From Desulfobacteraceae bacterium (GTDB taxonomy: Bacteria; Desulfobacterota; Desulfobacteria; Desulfobacterales; Desulfosalsimonadaceae), in NCBI GenBank assembly GCA_021162325.1, contig JAGGYV010000098.1:1-11208 (forward strand): DNA of 11,208 nt. The letters are read 5' to 3'. The translations under genes and the position numbers were made by a program. Positions within the stretch are counted from its first letter, which is position 1, and the number at the start of each line of letters is the position of its first letter. Positions 7,797-11,208 of this stretch are shown piece by piece. The notes under the pieces were generated by a model that was not told the DNA's origin, made no database searches, and worked only from the letters and a program-made list of their open reading frames with translations.

Positions 7797-7797
7797 C
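7779..7797. promoter_or_regulatory. Dyad overlapping the -10 box, candidate BrnA operator
   Basis: GTATAT (7779-7784) and ATATAC (7792-7797) are perfect inverted half-sites seven bases apart, covering the spacer and -10 box. Antitoxins of the BrnA family repress their own promoter through a ribbon-helix-helix domain, so a dimer bound here would block RNA polymerase. The dyad is seen; its use as operator is inferred. Confidence 0.45.
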
Positions 7798-7804
7798 ATA
7801 TTAT

Positions 7805-8119
7805 ATGAAAGACGATTATAAAAAATCCATTTTAAGTTGTGTCGGTTTTGACTGGGATAATGGAAACATTGATAAAAACTGGATCAAACACAAAGTAACG
7901 CCCAACGAATGCGAACAAATTTTCTTCAACCACCCTTTAATAATTCAAGGTGATATTAAGCATTCCAAAAATGAAAACAGATATTATTCCCTGGGACAGA
8001 CAGACACTAAAAGACTATTATTTATCGCATTCACCATTCGGAAAAATCTTATACGCATTATTTCCGCCAGGGATATGCACAAAAAGGAAAGGCGGGTTTA
8101 TGAAAAAACAAATACCTAA
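7805..8119 (+). CDS. brnT: BrnT family toxin (type II toxin-antitoxin)
   Basis: A 104-residue protein matching the BrnT family, ribonuclease toxins that cut RNA and halt growth unless bound by BrnA. Family landmarks are in order: FDWD (15-18), the NWIKHKV segment (25-31), RYYSLGQTD (59-67), the core strand RLLFIAFTIR (70-79), and IRIISARDM followed by ERRVYE (83-100). Length is near the usual 90-100 residues, with a short extra N-terminus. The ATG at 7805 is the only reasonable start, yet it has no Shine-Dalgarno sequence and lies at the predicted transcription start, so the transcript is probably leaderless. The antitoxin gene overlaps its 3' end by 20 bases, the usual toxin-first order for this family. 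The gene looks intact. Confidence 0.9.
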   Translation: MKDDYKKSILSCVGFDWDNGNIDKNWIKHKVTPNECEQIFFNHPLIIQGDIKHSKNENRYYSLGQTDTKRLLFIAFTIRKNLIRIISARDMHKKERRVYEKTNT

Positions 8120-8369
8120 ATTTAAAACCGAAGATGAAGAAAGAGAATTTTGGTCAACCCATGATTCCACTGATTTTCTTGACTGGAATAAAGCGGATCA
8201 ATTGACACTATCAAAACTCAAACCTTCAGTTAAAAAAATTTCTCTTCGCCTTCCGGAAACCATGATAGAAGAGCTTAAATTATTGGCCAACAAAAGAGAT
8301 GTGCCTTACCAGTCGCTATTAAAAATATTTTTAGCAGAACGCATACAACAAGAGCTTAATGCACATTAA
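8100..8369 (+). CDS. brnA: BrnA/CopG family antitoxin
   Basis: An 89-residue antitoxin that should bind and neutralise BrnT and repress the shared promoter. The N-terminal half contains EFWSTHDSTDFLDW (16-29), typical of the toxin-binding part of BrnA-like proteins. The C-terminal half is a ribbon-helix-helix unit: strand KKISLRL (45-51), then two helices, including EELKLLANKRDVPYQSLLK (57-75). The start at 8100 is preferred over an in-frame ATG at 7950 because AGGAAAGG lies just before it and the family homology begins there. It overlaps brnT by 20 bases, implying coupled translation. Its 3' end overlaps the convergent minus-strand gene by 14 bases. Confidence 0.88.
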   Translation: MKKQIPKFKTEDEEREFWSTHDSTDFLDWNKADQLTLSKLKPSVKKISLRLPETMIEELKLLANKRDVPYQSLLKIFLAERIQQELNAH

Positions 8370-9255
8370 AAATCCGCATCAACTGTTTTGCGGCATCTTC
8401 GGAAAGGGACCCTTTTGCCCGGGCAATCTTGATGGTTTCAATACCGGACAAGCTGTAATATTTAGCCATGTCACCAGACAAGCATTGGAGGGCCTGAACA
8501 TGTTTTGTAACGATTTCCACATCGCCCCGGGCAATCGGCCCGGTCAGGGCATCCGGAATCCCTGTGCTTTCAATGTTGGCCAGGGTTCCCTTGACCAGGG
8601 GGTTTAAAATTTTAAACGCCTCTGTTTCAGACACCCCTGACGCGGCCATTAATTTAATTGCCAAGTCCATTAAGGTCACCAGATAATTGGATGCCACCAC
8701 CGCAGCAGCATGGTACAGCATTTTCCCGTCCGTTGAGATGGTAAACGGCTGGGCACCTAAGTCCGTTACAATCTCCCGAGCCGTTTCCACAGCCGCCGGA
8801 TCTCCTTCAACCGCCATCATGATGTTATCAAACGGATTACCGGATTTTTGCACTGCAAAACTCTGAAGCGGATGCATGGACCCAATCTGTACACCGGTCA
8901 TTATACCGGACTTGGCATTGCCGGATTTGACCAGAGCCAGTTCAGTCGATGCCAAAGCGCCGCTACAATGAAAAACAACTGATTTTTTTTTAAATCCATT
9001 GTTTTCGACAATTATCCGGCAGGATTCTTTAATCGCATCATCCGGGGTGGTGATAAATACAATATCCGCATCTTTTGCAGCCTCCCAGGTCTTTTCAAAA
9101 CAACGATCCAAAGCCCCGGCAATTTCTGCCGCCGCCCTGGCAGATGTGATGCGACGACTTGAAAATCCCATGGGCCGGTATCCGGCTTCAGGCAGCTGCT
9201 GTGCCAATGCCCTGCCGACTTTCCCGCATCCGATGATGGCAAATGATGGTTTCAT
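8356..9255 (-). CDS. Rossmann-like and DUF2520 domain protein, putative NAD(P)-binding oxidoreductase
   Basis: A 299-residue protein with the layout of the Rossmann/DUF2520 family, related in fold to pyrroline-5-carboxylate reductase and F420-dependent NADP reductase; its substrate is unknown. The nucleotide-binding loop is IIGCGKVGRAL (7-17, GxGxxG). TTPDDAI (69-75), HCSGA (96-100) and GSMHPLQSF (125-133) follow as in the family. The helical C-terminal domain holds YHAAAVVASNY (181-191) and LTGPIARGD (237-245). AGGAAA (9270-9265) lies ten to eleven bases before the ATG at 9255; a GTG at 9261 would add two residues but lies too close to that site. Relatives often sit near pantoate-beta-alanine ligase, but no such gene is visible here. 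The stop lies inside the end of the antitoxin gene on the other strand. A dyad AACAAT/ATTGTT (9276-9288) occurs in its leader. Confidence 0.88.
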   Translation of the reverse strand: MKPSFAIIGCGKVGRALAQQLPEAGYRPMGFSSRRITSARAAAEIAGALDRCFEKTWEAAKDADIVFITTPDDAIKESCRIIVENNGFKKKSVVFHCSGALASTELALVKSGNAKSGIMTGVQIGSMHPLQSFAVQKSGNPFDNIMMAVEGDPAAVETAREIVTDLGAQPFTISTDGKMLYHAAAVVASNYLVTLMDLAIKLMAASGVSETEAFKILNPLVKGTLANIESTGIPDALTGPIARGDVEIVTKHVQALQCLSGDMAKYYSLSGIETIKIARAKGSLSEDAAKQLMRIFNVH

Positions 9256-9321
9256 GATCACTCGTTTCCTATCTGAACAATTATTGTTTCAACTTAAAAG
9301 GGCATCATCAATGTCATTAAC

Positions 9322-9441
9322 CTAAGCCGTAAACCCCTCCCCTACATTGACACCTCTTAAATTAATGGTCTTGAGGTCATAATAACCAATGGCATAAATT
9401 TTTACAATCCTGTTGTTGCAATCACCCACAAAAAAAGAGCG
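9322..9441 (-). pseudogene. Possible remnant of an NHL/beta-propeller repeat protein
   Basis: Read on the minus strand from 9441, the frame gives RSFFVGDCNNRIVKIYAIGY and then about twenty more residues to a stop at 9322. The core FVGDCNNRIVKIYA resembles the NHL repeat pattern (hydrophobic-V-x-D-x-x-N-N-R-I-x-hydrophobic-hydrophobic). Only one such unit is present and no ribosome binding site or adjoining blade is seen. It could be a decayed gene fragment between the two divergent genes, or chance. Low confidence. Confidence 0.2.
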
Positions 9442-9458
9442 ATCGTTCGATTTTTTAT

Positions 9459-9487
9459 TTGACAAATTCACGCAATTCATGAAATTA
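9459..9487 (+). promoter_or_regulatory. Tentative promoter for etfA
   Basis: A perfect TTGACA (9459-9464) is followed after 17 bases by AAATTA (9482-9487), a poor -10 match. If used, transcription would begin at about the etfA ATG (9495), which also lacks a Shine-Dalgarno sequence. The -35 box is clear, the -10 is not. Confidence 0.25.
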
Positions 9488-9494
9488 GTAAATA

Positions 9495-10523
9495 ATGAAT
9501 CCAAAAATTATTATCATAGCAGAACAAAGCCATGGCGAAATTTCTTCGGTTACTTATGAACTGATCGCCGGTGCAAAAGTTCTCCGGCAGTTTACCAATT
9601 CAGACATCAAGATCATCATGACCGGCGGTGAGGTATCCGTTGCTGCCAGACAGTTATCCGAACAATCCGGGATTGATATACTCGTTATCAATCCCGACAT
9701 CCGAACAATTCCAGAAGAAATGATACCGGAGAAAATAATACCAGAAAAAATAATACCGGATGAAATAGTTTTTAAAAACATTCCGGCTTCGCTGTTCAAA
9801 GATCTGAACCCGGCATATATTTTGATGGCCCACAATGCCAAAGGTCTTGATGCAGCCCCGGGTCTTGCCGCAAAAATTAATGCCGCCTGCATCACCGGCG
9901 TTGAAAAAATCACTGGCGCAGATGGCGACATTTGTTTTACACGATCCCTATTTAACGATAAAATTTCCGCCCAGATCATTTCCTGTGCTAAAGTTTCCGT
10001 GCTGACTATTTTACCCGGTGTTTTTAAACCGGATACCCGTTTTAACGGGAATGTTGGAAAAATTTCGATGATTGACCTGCCCCTCTCAACCGGCGATTAT
10101 CACCTGATCGGCTATAAAAACGATGCGGCAGACACATCCGCACTTGATGATGCGGATGTCATTGTTTCAGCGGGAAACGGAATCAGGGAAAAAGAAAATC
10201 TGGATTTAATTTTTCAAATGGCAGGACTTTTCCCCAAGTCTGCCATCACCGGATCACGACCGATTTGTGATAAGAAATGGCTGAAATACAGTCAACAGGT
10301 TGGTATCACCGGCGCAACCGTCAAGCCAAAACTGTATCTTGCCTGCGGCATATCCGGTTCCAGCCAGCATATCAGCGGAATGCGGGATTCAAAATTTATC
10401 GTTTCTATCAACACAGATCCGCATGCAGCCATATTCAATATTTCAGATATCTGCATCATAGAAGACATCGCCACGTTTATCCCTCAATTCATCACCATGT
10501 ATCAGGATTCTCAATCAACATAA
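9495..10523 (+). CDS. etfA: Electron transfer flavoprotein alpha subunit (EtfA/FixB), orphan
   Basis: A 342-residue EtfA-family protein, normally the FAD-carrying half of the EtfAB heterodimer that takes electrons from acyl-CoA dehydrogenases. The N-terminal domain (KIIIIAEQSHGEIS onward) is followed by the C-terminal FAD domain. That domain shows GSRPICDKKWL (253-263), QVGITGATVKPKLYLACGIS (268-287) and SGSSQHISGM (287-296), and ends SINTDPHAAIFNISDI (304-319), the usual FAD-binding signature order. Residues 72-91 are four tandem copies of an I-P-E/D-K/E-I/M pentapeptide in the variable loop before NPAYIL. No etfB lies on either side, though the two are normally adjacent, so its beta partner must be encoded elsewhere. 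The ATG at 9495 is the first start after an in-frame stop (9489-9491) and has no Shine-Dalgarno, so initiation may be weak or leaderless. An acyl-CoA dehydrogenase lies about 8 kb upstream, not in an operon with it. Confidence 0.88.
   Translation: MNPKIIIIAEQSHGEISSVTYELIAGAKVLRQFTNSDIKIIMTGGEVSVAARQLSEQSGIDILVINPDIRTIPEEMIPEKIIPEKIIPDEIVFKNIPASLFKDLNPAYILMAHNAKGLDAAPGLAAKINAACITGVEKITGADGDICFTRSLFNDKISAQIISCAKVSVLTILPGVFKPDTRFNGNVGKISMIDLPLSTGDYHLIGYKNDAADTSALDDADVIVSAGNGIREKENLDLIFQMAGLFPKSAITGSRPICDKKWLKYSQQVGITGATVKPKLYLACGISGSSQHISGMRDSKFIVSINTDPHAAIFNISDICIIEDIATFIPQFITMYQDSQST
9708..9767 (+). repeat. Four-copy 15-bp in-frame tandem repeat in etfA
   Basis: Four consecutive 15-base units (ATTCCAGAAGAAATG, ATACCGGAGAAAATA, ATACCAGAAAAAATA, ATACCGGATGAAATA) encode IPEEM, IPEKI, IPEKI and IPDEI. 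The unit length is a multiple of three, so copy-number change would keep the frame. The differences are mostly at third positions or conservative, which suggests the array is not very recent. Confidence 0.85.
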
Positions 10524-10644
10524 AAAAGATTATTTAACTATTTCCAGAACAAATCATCCGCCCGATATTGCATCTAATTATTATATATGTTACGTTTATC
10601 TAAATTTTAAAATTGTTATTCAACGCGCAAAACAGGAGACAAAC

Positions 10645-11208
10645 ATGATGGTTGACAAACCGTCATATGATGAACTGATTCACCGTATCCAGGCCCTTGA
10701 AACGGAAAATTCAACCCTTTGCCAGGATCTATCACTTGTCAAACGCAGTGAAAATAAATTTCGCATGATGATCGAGAATATTCCGGACATCATATGGACG
10801 CTATCTCCAGATACATTGCAGACCAATTATCTCAGCCCCTCCGCAGAAACCATGCTGGGGTACTCCATTGAAGAACTCCAAAAAAAATCCGTCAAAGAGT
10901 TGGTCACACCCGCGTCTTTTAAATTTGGCTCCCAATATCTTGCCGGCCTACTTGAAAAACAGAAAACAAATCCTTCAAATGCGCAACAGACGCATTCATT
11001 TGAAATTGAATATGTCTGCAAGGACGGATCACCCCTCTGGGCGGAACTCACCGCTAAACCTGTTTTTAATGAAAAAGGCACTGTCATCGATATTATCGGT
11101 GTTTCACGCGATATATCGAAACGACTGATTGCTGAAATCGCACTCAAAAAGAGTGCGGAAAAATACCGAACCCTTTTTGAAAATTCAAGAGATGCGATTT
11201 ATATTACG
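10645..11208 (+). CDS. PAS-domain sensor protein, probable histidine kinase or cyclase (3' partial)
   Basis: The frame is open for 188 codons to the window end without a stop. It begins MMVDKPSYDELIHRIQALE, a short N-terminal coiled-coil-like segment common ahead of PAS domains in deltaproteobacterial sensor kinases. A first PAS domain spans about 38-160: FRMMIENIPDIIWTLSPDT (39-57), SAETMLGYSIEEL (66-78), and the PAC part with CKDGSPLWAEL (125-135) and GVSRDISKR (152-160). A second PAS starts at about 172 (AEKYRTLFENSRDAIYI). AGGAG (10634-10638) six bases before the first ATG supports the start; a second ATG follows directly. No membrane segment appears so far, suggesting a cytoplasmic sensor. 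The output domain lies outside the window, so kinase, diguanylate cyclase or other outputs cannot be separated. Confidence 0.85.
   Translation, partial: MMVDKPSYDELIHRIQALETENSTLCQDLSLVKRSENKFRMMIENIPDIIWTLSPDTLQTNYLSPSAETMLGYSIEELQKKSVKELVTPASFKFGSQYLAGLLEKQKTNPSNAQQTHSFEIEYVCKDGSPLWAELTAKPVFNEKGTVIDIIGVSRDISKRLIAEIALKKSAEKYRTLFENSRDAIYIT

Larger units (their letters stand above)
7545..7804. other. Non-coding stretch between peptidase and toxin genes
   Basis: No gene is seen. It holds a weak terminator-like hairpin (7564-7586), a probable dispersed repeat with a hairpin (7591-7673), then a purine-rich run (about 7728-7753, GAAGGG/GGAAGG repeats) and the promoter of the toxin-antitoxin pair (7768-7796). 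Confidence 0.6.

Noticed and set aside
7950..8099. Upstream extension of the antitoxin gene to an ATG at 7950
   Set aside because: The extra 50 residues lie wholly within brnT in another frame and match no antitoxin family; a good ribosome binding site precedes 8100.
9708..9767. The tandem array considered as a CRISPR array
   Set aside because: The 15-bp units are contiguous, without spacers, and encode protein in frame.
9554..9979. A 141-codon minus-strand frame with an IIFSGIIFSGIISSG-like repeat opposite etfA
   Set aside because: The repeat is only the antisense reading of the 15-bp tandem repeat in etfA; no start signal or homology.
1..11208. A defence island or other new multi-gene system
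   Set aside because: Apart from brnTA no defence or mobile-element gene was found; the other genes are unrelated, well-spaced housekeeping or metabolic types without operon structure.

Overview
The window looks like an ordinary chromosomal stretch from a moderately AT-rich deltaproteobacterial sulfate reducer, most likely in or near the Desulfobacteraceae. This placement is inferred from gene content and protein style: a long acyl-CoA dehydrogenase, a ferredoxin-like protein with two 4Fe-4S clusters, a stand-alone electron-transfer-flavoprotein alpha subunit and a PAS-domain sensor with a typical N-terminal coiled segment. No rRNA, tRNA, CRISPR array, phage or transposase gene was found.

Layout, left to right. 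(1) 2-1651: acyl-CoA dehydrogenase family protein, 5' end cut by the window edge. (2) 1651-1857: a compact element bounded by perfect 14-bp inverted repeats and full of internal hairpins, filling the gap before the next gene. (3) 1889-3058: a protein with a helix-turn-helix-like N-terminus, a Cys-rich middle and a C-terminal 2x[4Fe-4S] ferredoxin domain. (4) 3059-3608: a 550-base non-coding stretch holding a decayed palindromic repeat, a second inverted-repeat-bounded block and a perfect 16-bp palindrome. (5) 3609-4481: a predicted lipoprotein lipase of the alpha/beta-hydrolase fold. (6) 4566-7544: a full-length M16C (PreP-type) zinc metallopeptidase. (7) 7545-7804: non-coding, with two hairpins and a probable dispersed repeat. 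(8) 7805-8369: a BrnT/BrnA type II toxin-antitoxin pair with a near-consensus promoter and an operator-like dyad; spacing suggests a leaderless toxin transcript. (9) 8356-9255, minus strand: a Rossmann/DUF2520 protein whose 3' end overlaps that of the antitoxin gene. (10) 9495-10523: EtfA with a tandem pentapeptide repeat and no EtfB beside it. (11) 10645-11208: a PAS sensor protein running off the right edge.

How the genes fit together. The acyl-CoA dehydrogenase, the ferredoxin-like protein and EtfA could all belong to fatty-acid or acyl-CoA oxidation and the transfer of the electrons it releases, but they are separated by unrelated genes and are not an operon. The lipase could feed fatty acids into that route. 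The remaining genes look like independent single units, with non-coding gaps of 84 bases or more between most of them. I see no convincing undescribed multi-gene system. The best leads are the two inverted-repeat-bounded intergenic elements, the promoter arrangement of the toxin-antitoxin pair, and the repeat-bearing orphan EtfA.
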